NCBI GenBank assembly: GCA_964058805.1
Contig: CAXKVV010000022.1
Coordinates: 310,001 to 374,000 of the forward strand
From: Schoenoplectus triqueter
Taxonomy: Eukaryota; Streptophyta; Magnoliopsida; Poales; Cyperaceae
Reading direction: 5' to 3'
DNA length: 64,000 bases
Shown here piece by piece: positions 46,076 to 56,900 of this stretch. The number at the start of each line of letters is the position of its first letter. The stretch's first letter is position 1. Below the pieces are notes generated by a model that did no database searches, was not told where the DNA came from, and saw only the letters and a program-made list of their open reading frames with translations. A program made the translations under genes and the position numbers.

Positions 46076-49000
46076 ATGGTATATTCTTCTCACGACGAAG
46101 ATATGCCAACATTAGAGGAGATGTTCTTCCCAAATGATGAAGGAGAAGCAAGCACCTCTGGGACCAAGAATGAAGAGTACAAAGCCGTGCTCCGGTCCGG
46201 GACTTATATACCTGAGAGACAAGCTCCCAAGGATTCCGATAAAGGAAAAGATAAGGCCCAGAATAAAGGCAAAGAGGTTGAGAACCCAAGCAAGAACCCA
46301 GAAAGGACCCGGTCAACGGGCGAAGAATATAATGTGTTGGCACATCTGCGCAAGATTCCAGCGTTATTAAGCATATTTGATGCGTTGATGATGTCACAAG
46401 ACCTAAGGGAGGTGCTAATCCAGGCCTTGCAAGATCCTGAGAAGTACAAGTCATACTTCATAGAGCAAAATATGCAAGAAGCCTTATTCACCGCCAAGCG
46501 GGCCGCCTGTATAAATTTCACAGACGATGACCTCCTAATAGGCACCGTCGACCATAATCGCCCGTTGTACATTACCAGAAACTGCGGAGGGCAAAAGATT
46601 GGCCGCATTTTGGTCGACGCAGGGTCTTCGATCAATATTATGCCGCTTAAAACCCTAAAGACCATCACCTTAGATGTGAAGAACCTATCTGATGAAAAGG
46701 TGATTATTCATGGCTTCAATCAAAACTCCCAAAAGGCCCTGGGAGCTATAACTCTGAACCTGCAATGCGGAAGCCTAAGAGCGCCTACTAAATTCTATGT
46801 CATTGACGCTGAAACCTCTTATCGGGCGTTGCTGGGTCGCCCGTGGCTTCATAATAATCAGGTCATACCCTCTACTCTGCACCAATGCCTGAAATATATT
46901 GAGAATGGTAAGCAAAAGAGAATTGACGGAGATGTCAAGCCATTCGGGGTGCATGAGATTAAATTCAATGACGCCCAGTACTTTCTACCTAAATCCGCTG
47001 TGGCACCAAGCCGGCCTATAACAAAAGCAGGTCAGAAACCCTTCAACAAAGGCCCTAAATTTGATACCTCATCCGGAGAAGAAGAAGAGGTCAAATTTAA
47101 TATTAAACCCCGAGGTGCTCGAGCCCAAAGACCCGGAAGAAAGTCGGGTGAAGAAGCAACCTTCCGCTTCAAACAGGTGGCTACGTATAAGGCCCAAATA
47201 AAACCAAGCGAAATCAATGCAAGTGATTCTGAAGAAGAGGTCATTTTCAATTTTAAGCCTGCCAACACCCCTCAAATTCAGATCATAGAGGCAACTTCGG
47301 GAGAAGACTCCGAAGATTCCAACAACTCGGGCGATACCACTTCGGGAGAAGAGTCTGACCATGATCGTCAGCCTTGGGAAGAGGAATCTGATGAAGAGAT
47401 CATCTATCACATCCTCAAGAAGCCATATAAAGTGCCCGAAACAGATAATGAAAGCGAGGAGTCATATATGATCAACACGGGACCCGGTAGCGGAAGGGAT
47501 AACCCGGTTTGGCCGAGGCCTATAAATGAAGAACGCTCATGGCGGGAAAATTTCGAAGGTCGCGTCTGGAATGCGGTCGACGAAATAAGGCACCAAGTTA
47601 AAAATAATATAAGAGAGGTGTCTGAACAATGGGAAGTGATGCAGGATATCAAGACGCAACACAATGAAATCATGATAATGATTGAAAACCTGCAAACCGC
47701 GATCTATAACTCCGAGCTACTCAAAGAAATGACGAGCGAACCCCGTTCCGGGACCCCTGAAAGACAAGCACCCGATAGCGGCAAACGGGTAATTGTCATA
47801 GTAGATGAATCAAAGGGGGAAGAAATGAAAGCTAAGCAATCGACCGTCATGCAAACCCTCAAGGTCAAGAAGAGTAAACCATACTCTTTCCTGAAAAATA
47901 AAACTGCTCGGATATTTGAGCAGGCCCTAAAGAGCGGATTGACACTTCCCGTCTGTAAAAGACCCGCCGACATAGAAAGAGCCGGTGAAGGTGAATTCTG
48001 CCCTTATCATCGCATATTGGGCCATACAATTGAAGAATGCTGGGTATTCAAAGACCTAATAGAAGAAGGGCATAGAAACGGGACGATCCAACTCCCGAAG
48101 AGCTTTCAACAAGACCCAGCTCCGCATAACTCAAATAACAAGGGCAAAGGGGTGGCTTATACGATCTCGCACACTCCCGTATCTAGCAAACCTAAGGTTG
48201 CGAGACGTAAGCCGATCAAAGAAATCTACCGCTCCAACTCAGTCATGAACATTGAAATAAAAGAGGAGATGGCAGCGCTAGAGATTACCGTGGTTCCCGA
48301 AAGGCATTTTAAAGACCTCATGCCAAGGGAAGTGAACCACATCCAAACCCTGAAGACCTTTATCGTGCCGGCAAAGGTAGAGCGCATCAAAGTGAAAACT
48401 ATCATCCACAAGGCTATAATTTTCTATCAGAGCGATTCAACCCAGTCTCTGAAGAACCCTGACCATAACACTTGGAAGAAGTGGGTGATAGAACAAGAAT
48501 CAGAGAATGCAACGGGCGGTGACGCTGTATCTCATCCCTTTGGAAAGGAGCTGTATAAACTGGCAAAAAGGGCAAGATGTCTAAGAGACATATCCAAGGC
48601 CGAGGCCAAACGCTTCAATGAACTCTGGCATGGCGGCCAGAATAAAGTCCTGGGCCTGGATGGCAAAATAAAATACACCCGGGGATTAGGGTATAACTGC
48701 GATAACGCAGCATGTCTTGAGGGGTCTCTCAACGAGTACCGTATGGAAGAGAGCTGTTGCATGACTTCTGTTGAAATGCCGGATAATGAAACAGAAGAGG
48801 ACAATGCCCCGGTCCTGAAAAATGCTTTGAAACAACTAGAAAAGGAACCTAACACGGTCGATGAGTTAGCTGAAATTAATTTGGGGACGGAAGAAGACCC
48901 ACGACCAACTTTCATAAACGCGTCTTTGCCGGAAGAGGTGGCTGACAGGTTAAAGACGTTCCTTAAAAACTATATGGACTGCTTCGCTTGGAGTTATAAA

Positions 49001-49756
49001 GAGATGCCTGGATTAGATCCCAACGTGGCGGTCCATTACTTAAAAATTGATCCAACCTTCAAGCCGATTAAACAAGCGCCGAGGCGAATGAGAATAGAAC
49101 TCGAAGAGAAGGTCGTGGAGGAGACAAAGAAACTCATCGATGCCGGCTTCATACGGGAAGAAGAAACGCCAGAATGGGTGGCTAGCATTGTCCCGGTTAA
49201 AAAGAAAAATGGGCAGATCCGCATTTGCGTGGACTTTCAGGACCTAAACAAGGCGTGCCCTAAAGATGATTTCCCGCTCCCAGTAACCGAAATCATAATT
49301 GACCATACATCCTCTTATGAAGTCTTCTCCTTCATGGACGGTTATGCGGGTTATAATCAAATCAAAATGGCGCCAGAAGATGAGAGGCACACGGCATTCC
49401 GCACGCCGATTGGCATATATTGTTACAAAGTCATGCCGTTTGGGCTCAAAAATGCGGGAGCCACCTACCAACGGGCGATGACGAAAATATTCGACGATCT
49501 AATCCACAAGATAGTTGAGTGCTATGTGGACGATCTAGTCATCAAGGCCATGTCATATGAAGAACACCTCCAATATCTTGAGGTCGTTTTCAACCGCCTG
49601 AGAGAACATGCGCTCAAATTAAACTCATTGAAATGCGCCTTCATGGTATCATCTGGTAAATTTCTGGGATTTGTGGTACGCCACAGGGGAATCGAAATAG
49701 ACCCGGGCAAGATCAAAGCAATAACTGAACTATCCCCGCCAAAGAATTTAAAATAA
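46076..49756 (+). CDS. pol part 1: protease and reverse transcriptase, ends at an in-frame stop
   Basis: This is in the same frame as gag, after the TGA. Aspartic protease: ILVDAGSSINIMPL with the catalytic Asp near residue 180. Then come an acidic linker with repeated SGEEE/FN.KP units (about 330-480) and a second copy of the gag zinc-finger module (CPYHRILGHTIEECW, near residue 641). RT follows: VDFQDLNKACPKDDFPLP, FMDGYAGYNQIKM and the catalytic YVDD at about 1,150-1,153. The ORF stops at TAA (49,754-49,756) in the conserved link between RT and RNase H, where relatives read on without interruption. This is therefore a nonsense lesion rather than a natural end. The rest of pol continues immediately in frame. 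Full-length Pol cannot be made by this copy without readthrough. Confidence 0.92.
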   Translation: MVYSSHDEDMPTLEEMFFPNDEGEASTSGTKNEEYKAVLRSGTYIPERQAPKDSDKGKDKAQNKGKEVENPSKNPERTRSTGEEYNVLAHLRKIPALLSIFDALMMSQDLREVLIQALQDPEKYKSYFIEQNMQEALFTAKRAACINFTDDDLLIGTVDHNRPLYITRNCGGQKIGRILVDAGSSINIMPLKTLKTITLDVKNLSDEKVIIHGFNQNSQKALGAITLNLQCGSLRAPTKFYVIDAETSYRALLGRPWLHNNQVIPSTLHQCLKYIENGKQKRIDGDVKPFGVHEIKFNDAQYFLPKSAVAPSRPITKAGQKPFNKGPKFDTSSGEEEEVKFNIKPRGARAQRPGRKSGEEATFRFKQVATYKAQIKPSEINASDSEEEVIFNFKPANTPQIQIIEATSGEDSEDSNNSGDTTSGEESDHDRQPWEEESDEEIIYHILKKPYKVPETDNESEESYMINTGPGSGRDNPVWPRPINEERSWRENFEGRVWNAVDEIRHQVKNNIREVSEQWEVMQDIKTQHNEIMIMIENLQTAIYNSELLKEMTSEPRSGTPERQAPDSGKRVIVIVDESKGEEMKAKQSTVMQTLKVKKSKPYSFLKNKTARIFEQALKSGLTLPVCKRPADIERAGEGEFCPYHRILGHTIEECWVFKDLIEEGHRNGTIQLPKSFQQDPAPHNSNNKGKGVAYTISHTPVSSKPKVARRKPIKEIYRSNSVMNIEIKEEMAALEITVVPERHFKDLMPREVNHIQTLKTFIVPAKVERIKVKTIIHKAIIFYQSDSTQSLKNPDHNTWKKWVIEQESENATGGDAVSHPFGKELYKLAKRARCLRDISKAEAKRFNELWHGGQNKVLGLDGKIKYTRGLGYNCDNAACLEGSLNEYRMEESCCMTSVEMPDNETEEDNAPVLKNALKQLEKEPNTVDELAEINLGTEEDPRPTFINASLPEEVADRLKTFLKNYMDCFAWSYKEMPGLDPNVAVHYLKIDPTFKPIKQAPRRMRIELEEKVVEETKKLIDAGFIREEETPEWVASIVPVKKKNGQIRICVDFQDLNKACPKDDFPLPVTEIIIDHTSSYEVFSFMDGYAGYNQIKMAPEDERHTAFRTPIGIYCYKVMPFGLKNAGATYQRAMTKIFDDLIHKIVECYVDDLVIKAMSYEEHLQYLEVVFNRLREHALKLNSLKCAFMVSSGKFLGFVVRHRGIEIDPGKIKAITELSPPKNLK

Positions 49757-52207
49757 TTACGATACTTGCAAGGGCAATTGGCGTACATCAGGCGGTTCAT
49801 AGCCAACCTATCGGGTAAAATTCAACCCTTCACCCGGCTGACTAAGAAGAATATCCCGTTTAAATGGGATGGCGAGTGCCAGCGAGCCTTCGAAGAAATC
49901 AAGGCATATCTACTCAACCCTCCAGTATTGGCGGCGCCCATACCCGGGAAGGAACTTATCCTGTATACGACCGCCCTAGATGGATCCTTAGGAGCCCTAT
50001 TGGCCCAAGAAAACCAGGATGGTAATCAAAATGCGCTATATTATCTAAGCCGCATGATGGTGGGAGCAGAGCACGGGTATTCACCGATCGAGAAGCATTG
50101 TTTAGCCCTAATCTTCGCGGTGAAGAAGTTGAGGCACTACATGTTAGCCCATAAAATCATCTTAATATCTAAGGTGGATCCCCTCAAATATTTGATGACC
50201 CGGCCAATGTTGACGGGTAGGCTGGCCAAATGGGCGATCATTCTCACTGAGTTTGACATCACATATACACCGCAAAAGGCGATCAAGGGGCAGGCGCTGG
50301 CAGATTTCCTGGCTGCACACCCGATTCAAGATGACTCCCCATTAAAATGTGACTTTCCTGATGAGAAAACTCTACATGTTGAAGAAGGAAGTCCTATATG
50401 GGAGATGTACTTTGATGGTGCCTCGTCGATCAAGCCGATCGTGGGCCCGGGAGTTCCAACTGTGCGAGCTGGCGCAGGACTAGTCTTCGTAACCCCGGAA
50501 GGCGGGATAATACGACATTCTCTGGCTTTAACCGAACCGTGCACAAATAATGAAGCAGAGTATGAGGCACTCATCGCCGGACTAGAGCTATCACTGGAGC
50601 TGGAAATCAAGGCTGTGCGTATCTTTGGGGATTCACAACTGATTATAAATCAAATAATTGGCGAATATAAGGTCCTGAAGCCAGAACTAATACAATATCA
50701 CCAAAAGGCCATGGAATTAATGAAGAAAATCCTGTATATGTCCATCGAGAAGGTCACGAGGGCTGTGAATGGTGAAGCAGATGCGTTGGCCAAACTCGCC
50801 AAGGAGCTGGGTGAACCAACAGAGCCGGAAATCCACATCATCGTCCGCAATAGAAGGCCGTTATCATTGTGTCAAACAACAGATGAGGCGAATAATGAAA
50901 ATACTGGGCTAGAAAGGATAGAATGCCAAGAAACAATGACAACTGAAGAAGACGATGATTGGAGACAACCGTTCATCGAATATTTCCAGCATGGCACCCT
51001 CCCCAAAGATAAAAGAATCACTGATCAACTAAGAAAACGGGTACTACGGTATGCGTATGTGGGCAATACGCTATACCGTAGGTCTTACGATCAACTATGG
51101 CTAAGATGCGCATCAGGGCCTGAAGCCGAACAGGTTATGAAAGAAGTTCATTTTGGACTATGTGGAGCGCATCAGTCTGGGCCGAAAATGAAGTTGAAAA
51201 TCAAGCGAATGGGGTATTATTGGCCCACGATGGTGGCTGATTGTGAAGAGCACGCGAAGAAGTGCCGCATGTGCCAGATACATGGCCCTTTTATACATCA
51301 AGCGCCAAACTCGTTGCACCCCACGGTAGCATCTTGGCCATTTAATATGTGGGGCACAGATATAGTGGGGCCCATAGACCCTCCTACGTCGAGAGGTCAC
51401 CGGTTCATCCTGGCGGCGACGGATTATTTTACAAAATGGGCCGAAGCCGGTCCACTTAAAGAAGTTAAAGCGTCTGATGTGGTTAAGTTCTTCAAGACGC
51501 ACATCCTCTACCGATTCGGTACCCCGCAACGAATAATATCTGATAATGGAACGGCCTTCAAGAGCTCCGAAGTCTATGCCCTGGCGGAGCAATTCAATAT
51601 TGATTGGAGATTCTCATCCATTTATAACCCAAGAGCCAACGACCTGGCCGAAGCCTTTAATAAAACCTTAATAAATATCATGAAGAAGACCGTGGACGGC
51701 AACCAACGAGACTGGGATAATCATCTACAGGAGGCATTATGGGCTTATCGGACCACGTACCGAACGCCTACGCAAGCTACCCCGTATTCTTTGGCTTTTG
51801 GGGTTGAAGCCGTTCTCCCTCTTGAGGTGGAATTACCGTCATTACGGGTGGCTATGCAAAATGATATGACCATGGATGAATGCCAACAACTTAGATTAGA
51901 CGAGTTGGATGCCATGGACGAGAAGAGACTGATAGCCCAGCAGAATCTCGAAATATATCAGGTAAAAATGGCAAGGGCATATGACAAAATGGCGCGAGTC
52001 AGGGCATTTCAACAAGGAGAGCTCGTTCTTGTCCTTAAGAGGCCGATCATTGGTCGGCACATCGGCCCAAAATTCTCTCCGAACTGGGAAGGGCCATATA
52101 TAATTGAGAAGGTATACGAGGGCGGCGCATACCAACTCATAGACCATGAAGGTGAGAGGCCCATGCCACCGATTAATGGGCGATATCTGAAGAAGTACTA
52201 CACATAG
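49757..52207 (+). CDS. pol part 2: RNase H, archaeal-type RNase H and integrase
   Basis: This continues the RT frame after the TAA and has no convincing start of its own. The Ty3-type RNase H lies at about 49,955-50,330 (LYTTALDGSLGALLAQ). The second, archaeal-type RNase H is at about 50,395-50,790 (WEMYFDGASS, then TNNEAEYEALIAGL and FGDSQLIINQI), the Tat hallmark. Integrase has an HHCC zinc domain (HFGLCGAHQSG to CRMC, 51,150-51,285). Its catalytic Asp, Asp and Glu are in GTDIVGP, ISDNGTAF and DLAEAFNKTL. The C-terminus ends GRYLKKYYT without a chromodomain. Apart from the upstream stop all catalytic motifs look intact. Integrase would insert the cDNA into chromosomal DNA. Confidence 0.93.
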   Translation, partial: LRYLQGQLAYIRRFIANLSGKIQPFTRLTKKNIPFKWDGECQRAFEEIKAYLLNPPVLAAPIPGKELILYTTALDGSLGALLAQENQDGNQNALYYLSRMMVGAEHGYSPIEKHCLALIFAVKKLRHYMLAHKIILISKVDPLKYLMTRPMLTGRLAKWAIILTEFDITYTPQKAIKGQALADFLAAHPIQDDSPLKCDFPDEKTLHVEEGSPIWEMYFDGASSIKPIVGPGVPTVRAGAGLVFVTPEGGIIRHSLALTEPCTNNEAEYEALIAGLELSLELEIKAVRIFGDSQLIINQIIGEYKVLKPELIQYHQKAMELMKKILYMSIEKVTRAVNGEADALAKLAKELGEPTEPEIHIIVRNRRPLSLCQTTDEANNENTGLERIECQETMTTEEDDDWRQPFIEYFQHGTLPKDKRITDQLRKRVLRYAYVGNTLYRRSYDQLWLRCASGPEAEQVMKEVHFGLCGAHQSGPKMKLKIKRMGYYWPTMVADCEEHAKKCRMCQIHGPFIHQAPNSLHPTVASWPFNMWGTDIVGPIDPPTSRGHRFILAATDYFTKWAEAGPLKEVKASDVVKFFKTHILYRFGTPQRIISDNGTAFKSSEVYALAEQFNIDWRFSSIYNPRANDLAEAFNKTLINIMKKTVDGNQRDWDNHLQEALWAYRTTYRTPTQATPYSLAFGVEAVLPLEVELPSLRVAMQNDMTMDECQQLRLDELDAMDEKRLIAQQNLEIYQVKMARAYDKMARVRAFQQGELVLVLKRPIIGRHIGPKFSPNWEGPYIIEKVYEGGAYQLIDHEGERPMPPINGRYLKKYYT

Positions 52208-52895
52208 CCCGGAGCGGGGCCAACCGAGTAGTATCTATTGTAAATAAATAAGGAGGGAATAAGTGTTCGTTTACACACACATGCACGAAACACAAACCCA
52301 TGTCTAACCTCCACTTTTGCATAAAAATCCCAAAAACCCTACTTGTGCATCTATAAAATAGAATGCATCCAAAAATCCAAAACCACACAAACACATTTAG
52401 CCCTACAACAAAAATAAAAGATATAGAATAAGAGAATTCAACGCCAAAACCACGCAAGAATGTAAGGCGAGAGCTTTGGTGTTTGGGCTCACAATACAAA
52501 TACCACTGGGTTTGTCCATTTGATACAGAATAAACACAAAATGGGCAGGGTTTGCAGTTTGTCCCTCAAACTATCTGTTGCCCAATGACGAAAGTTGCTC
52601 ATATTGGTCGCCTGCGGCGCAAGCCAAGGGATAGGTCGAGCAAATTGGTGGCTAGTATATGGTCGCTTCCGAGGGCATATGAATAAATAACTCTCGTATT
52701 ATTAGTAACATGTATCACTAATAACCAAAATCTGCCTTCTTCTGATAAAATAAAAGAATATATAAATAAAACAATAAAAACCTATTTTCCTTACTCATAG
52801 ATAAAAAAAAAATATATGTAAATAAAAAAATAATAAAATCTTTTCAATAAGGGGTTGCCACCTTTGTCCCCGACACCATGAGTGTTATACAAAGC
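52208..52895. other. Spacer after integrase, no gene
   Basis: A non-coding, A-rich stretch follows the pol stop. It contains several AAATAAA-like motifs (52,229-52,260 and 52,740-52,840). I see nothing else. Confidence 0.5.
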
Positions 52896-53640
52896 CAGGT
52901 TTGGTGCATTCATCCGTAAAAGCACCACACGCCCGAAGAAATGGTATGTCATAATCCCACGACATATCATGAAGGGGTCAGATCAAGGGTTTACGCTTGT
53001 ACCCGACATTTCATGTTAAACAAAGCGGCTCGCTTAAAGAAGTGACTCAGGTCATGGAGAGCGGACCTAACCGATGAAAGCCTGTCTCGCAGGGATGCGT
53101 GATGGATGTTTGAGGGTAGCCAAAATATAAAAAACCAGGTTGGGTACATTCATCCGCAAAAGTACCGTACGCCCAAGGAGGTGATCTGTTTCTAATCCCA
53201 AAATAGATCATGGAGGGGTCAGACTAAGGGTTTATGCTTTTGCCCGACATTCAGTGTCAAATAAAGTAATTCGCTTAAAGAAGTGACTCAGGTCATGGAG
53301 AGCGGACCTACCCGATGAAAGCCTGTCTCGCAGGGATGCGTGATGGATGTTTGAGGGTAGTACCCCCACAAAACAAATTAAGTGGAGATGAGTGAACGTG
53401 AGTTTCCACTTTAGCACGCAACAGTGCACAAATGAGGGGAGAGTGGGTGAGCTTCCACAAAATAAATGTCAATTAAATATACAAGGAACATCCACAAAAT
53501 GGTGTTATCAATTGCATCCATAATCCAATTGATACTGGTAAGTTTATCCATCAGTAATAAAGGGATAAACGGGTTTATTCTGTACCCGGCCTAGAGGTCA
53601 ATACAGACAGGTTCGGTATCCGTAAAATACCACGGTTACT
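52895..53640 (+). ncRNA. Tandem 236-bp units with covarying hairpins
   Basis: Two full units start near 52,895 and 53,131; a partial third lies at 53,530-53,640. Hairpin 1 has a TCCGTAAAA-type loop with stems GGTGC/GCACC (52,903/52,922), GGTAC/GTACC (53,143/53,162) and GGTAT/ATACC (53,615/53,627). Hairpin 2 keeps loop TAATCCCA, with 10-bp stems ATGGTATGTC/GACATATCAT (52,941/52,961) and TGATCTGTTT/AAATAGATCA (53,182/53,201). Hairpin 3 is GGGT/ACCC-like in all three units (52,987; 53,228; 53,571). An 8-bp stem GTTTATCC/GGATAAAC lies at 53,542/53,563. About 100 bp at the end of the two full units is nearly identical. It could act in sense genomic RNA or in the 3' UTR of the antisense gene. Confidence 0.6.
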
Positions 53641-53715
53641 TGAGTTTTGTATTGCCATAAATAAAGAGAAATGATGTATAGAATGAATGTAATAGGATGT
53701 TGTAAGATTTTCCTT

Positions 53716-53721
53716 TTATTA
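53716..53721 (-). terminator. Candidate poly(A) signal of the antisense gene
   Basis: AATAAA on the minus strand, about 240 bp after the antisense stop codon. Other A/T-rich hexamers exist nearby, so the assignment is weak. Confidence 0.3.
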
Positions 53722-53957
53722 TGTTTAGACGCTGCGAAAGGATGAAACAGTTGTGATCGGGCGCTTTTACAAATAAGATTGGAGGTGCATGGCATGAAAT
53801 CAATAAAATACTTCCTCGCGCTGCAGAGGAAGTGATGAAGGGATAACAATAAAGGCAAGCATCATCCACAACAAGAGATCAAAAATGACAAGCGTCAAGG
53901 CATCCTATATCAAGTATAACAAAAGAAAAAGAGAAAAGAAGAAATGAGAAGTACAAT

Positions 53958-56900
53958 CTATGGGCCCAAAAAGCGAGACTCCAGCTCTAATAGCACAGTA
54001 CTAATGGTCTCCAGATAAGCATGGAGGGAGTGCCTATCCTCCTCCGAAGTCGCCTCGAAATCTAAGAACTGAGAGAAGGCACTATCCCGAGCACTCGTGT
54101 GAATCTGCAGCTCTGGGAGACGTCCCACTAGATGTCGAGAGAAGCCCTCTACTGATAATCTGTGGTCCTCTAGCTCCTGCACGAGCAGTCGAGCGGGCCC
54201 ACCACTGACTCCCATGGAGCGGAGAGTGGCACAAGAAGAGAGCCGCTGAAGATAGCGGAGTCGAGCGGCCTCCAAATGCCTGCGTAGCTCATGGATCTCC
54301 AACTCGTGCTGATATACGAGAGAGCTCGCATCCTGGTAAGCCCTGAGCAGCTCCTCACACCTCCTAGAAATGAAAGTACTCTCGAGACGATGTGCAATGA
54401 GTAGAGCTGGCGCGATGGTATCCCGCATCAGCCTATACCAGTCGAAAGAGAAGTCATCGGGCAGAGAGTCCAGGATCTCAGAATCTAGCGGATAATCTCC
54501 GAAGAAAGTGTCTCGGAGTGCATCCGCCAGCGCGGCCAAGGCAAGCTGCACATCCCTCGATGTAACATCTGCAAGTAGAATAAATGGGTTAGACAAATTG
54601 TTATAATCAAAGAAGAAATAAAAGGAAGAGAAGATCTAACCTATCGCCTCGTCGCCTGAGACAGGTGGGACTGAGTCAGGGATAAGGATACCGGTCGTCT
54701 CGGGAGGACCCGCAGGTGTACCAGACCCGGCTACAAAATGAGATGAAGAAGCATAAGTACATGAAAAATAAAATACGGGCAAATGACAAAGGAAATATAA
54801 AGTACCGGGAGAGACATGAGGCTCGGCGAGACCCTCGCTAGCCGGGACCTCCATCTCTGGGCTGTCGAATAGCTGCTCTACTAGCCAACTCTCGTCCAGC
54901 CCCGAGCTATAATCGACTGCAGCCCGCTCAGTCGAATCCTCCACCAAAGTATCTGATGAGACTCCGCCATCTGTAGCCACGAGAGGCTGCCTATCGGGAG
55001 ATGAAGAAGCATGAGATGGCCCTCCCTCGATCAATAGTGGCTCGTCGCCTGCGGGCTCGACAGCCAATGGACCCTCCTGCTCTAAAGAAGCCTCCTCTGA
55101 TCGTACAAGAGTGAGCACTGGCCCCAGAACCACATCAAAGGAATCACCATCCCCAGTGGGTACTAATAAAATCGACGGTGAGACAGGACCGTCGTGGAAG
55201 AAAGACTCCGAGCGGTGTGGAGATGCCATGTCATCGGCCTCGGAGCCTGTAAAATCTACATATGAGAATGAAAATACTAGTGCGTACTGGCAACTAAGTA
55301 TTAAATGAAGCACACGAACCTGCGACGGCAAGGTCGGTGCAAGATCCTGGGAGGACGGTGCTCGCTGGCGCCGACGAATCTGCTACGATGTCATCTCGGG
55401 CAGCCTCTAAAGGAGATGTCCCGCGAGTTGAAAAAATAAACCCTAATCAGAGATGTAAATGAAGTGCGCCCGAATAAGGATAGGCGAGTCAGTAAAGAAA
55501 ATCACCCGGAGTGGGAGAAGGAAAAGAAGACGGGGAAGACGGCTGAGAGGCGCCGTCTCGATCTCTCCCCATGGTAGCTAGAGCCGGTGGCTCAACTTGT
55601 GGCTGAGAATGAACGCCGACTACTCGGGGACGAGGGACTGAGAACTCGGGCTCCGCATGATCATATTCGTAAGCCAACTCTGAATCAAAAGAGAATTGGT
55701 TGAAATGAGACGAGGCTTATCAAAAAGGAAAATAACCTAAAAGGAATAATGAAGTGTACCTATAAGAGTAGTCCTAACAGGAGCACGAGAAAACCGGCTG
55801 TCTAAACCCTGGAAATCAATAGGCTCTACAGTGATGTCTGGGAAAAGAGAGCGGCTGTATGAGATATCGCCGCTGGAAAAGACATGTCCGTCGCGAGGAC
55901 AAGTGATACGTGCAACTACAGGAGGAGTGTATGACTGATAAGAGCGGATGGCATCATGGTACCACTGCTGATAACGTCTCGAGAAAGTGGGAACTCGGGA
56001 AGTGGAAACCATCTGGCAACGAACACCTGTACCTAGTCGGAAGAGGTGAGTGTAACACCACCCGACACCCTCCAAATCAGCTGCCAAAAACTCAAGACGG
56101 AGAAGAGGCGCTGGGATATCCTGATCTAGCCCAAACTGATGTGCACACCGATGAGGTGAATAGGGCTCAATGAATATGTGATCACCCGATCTAAAAGGAA
56201 GGAAACCCTGGCGGATGCTAACAAGGTACTCCAAGTCAGTCAGTCTATCCCGAATACTGGAAGGGTCAGAAGAGGGAACCCTGCTATCAATCACTGACCT
56301 CTCCACGGTCCTGGCTATCCTGCGAGTCACCAGTCTATCCCGAGCGAACCTCAGATGATCACGACTCCTATAAAATCTGTATCTAGCATCTGTGGGAGTC
56401 AAAGAAGTGGGCTATACTCCGGCTAAATCACCCAACAGAGGTAAATGGTCTCTCAATGAAGCAGCCATACCAGGGTCATAAGAACCTGACCAATGCATAT
56501 GAAGCCAGCCGCTAACCAAATGCCATGGAATCAGCTCCCTACATCTCGAAGGACTACGAGATGATACCAGACCGCGAAGACCCCTGTAAATGTTGGCCAA
56601 TACAGGCACCGCTAAAGAAATCCTGCTGCCGCGTGCAATCAAACTCGCCATGACAAATACAGAAGGTCGGATGGTGTATGCTGGGGAGCTGGGTAGTAAA
56701 AAGTAACAGATCCACCAGGAAATGAATGCGGTCAGATAAGTCTCCCGATCTATATCGTGAGAGCACAATGTATCCTGAGAAGGGATAGGGCCATCATAGT
56801 GAATCTCGAGCCGACCTGTACCAAAAGGATCCCGAATAGAGGCTAAGCCCTCGGGGCGAGTATGAACTCGATCTGTGAAATAGGCAATCCAATGTCTGAA

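Noticed and set aside
56412..56414. TAG as evidence that the mobile domain gene is a pseudogene
   Set aside because: It lies in an 81-bp GT-AG segment of the same size and phase as the gene's other introns.
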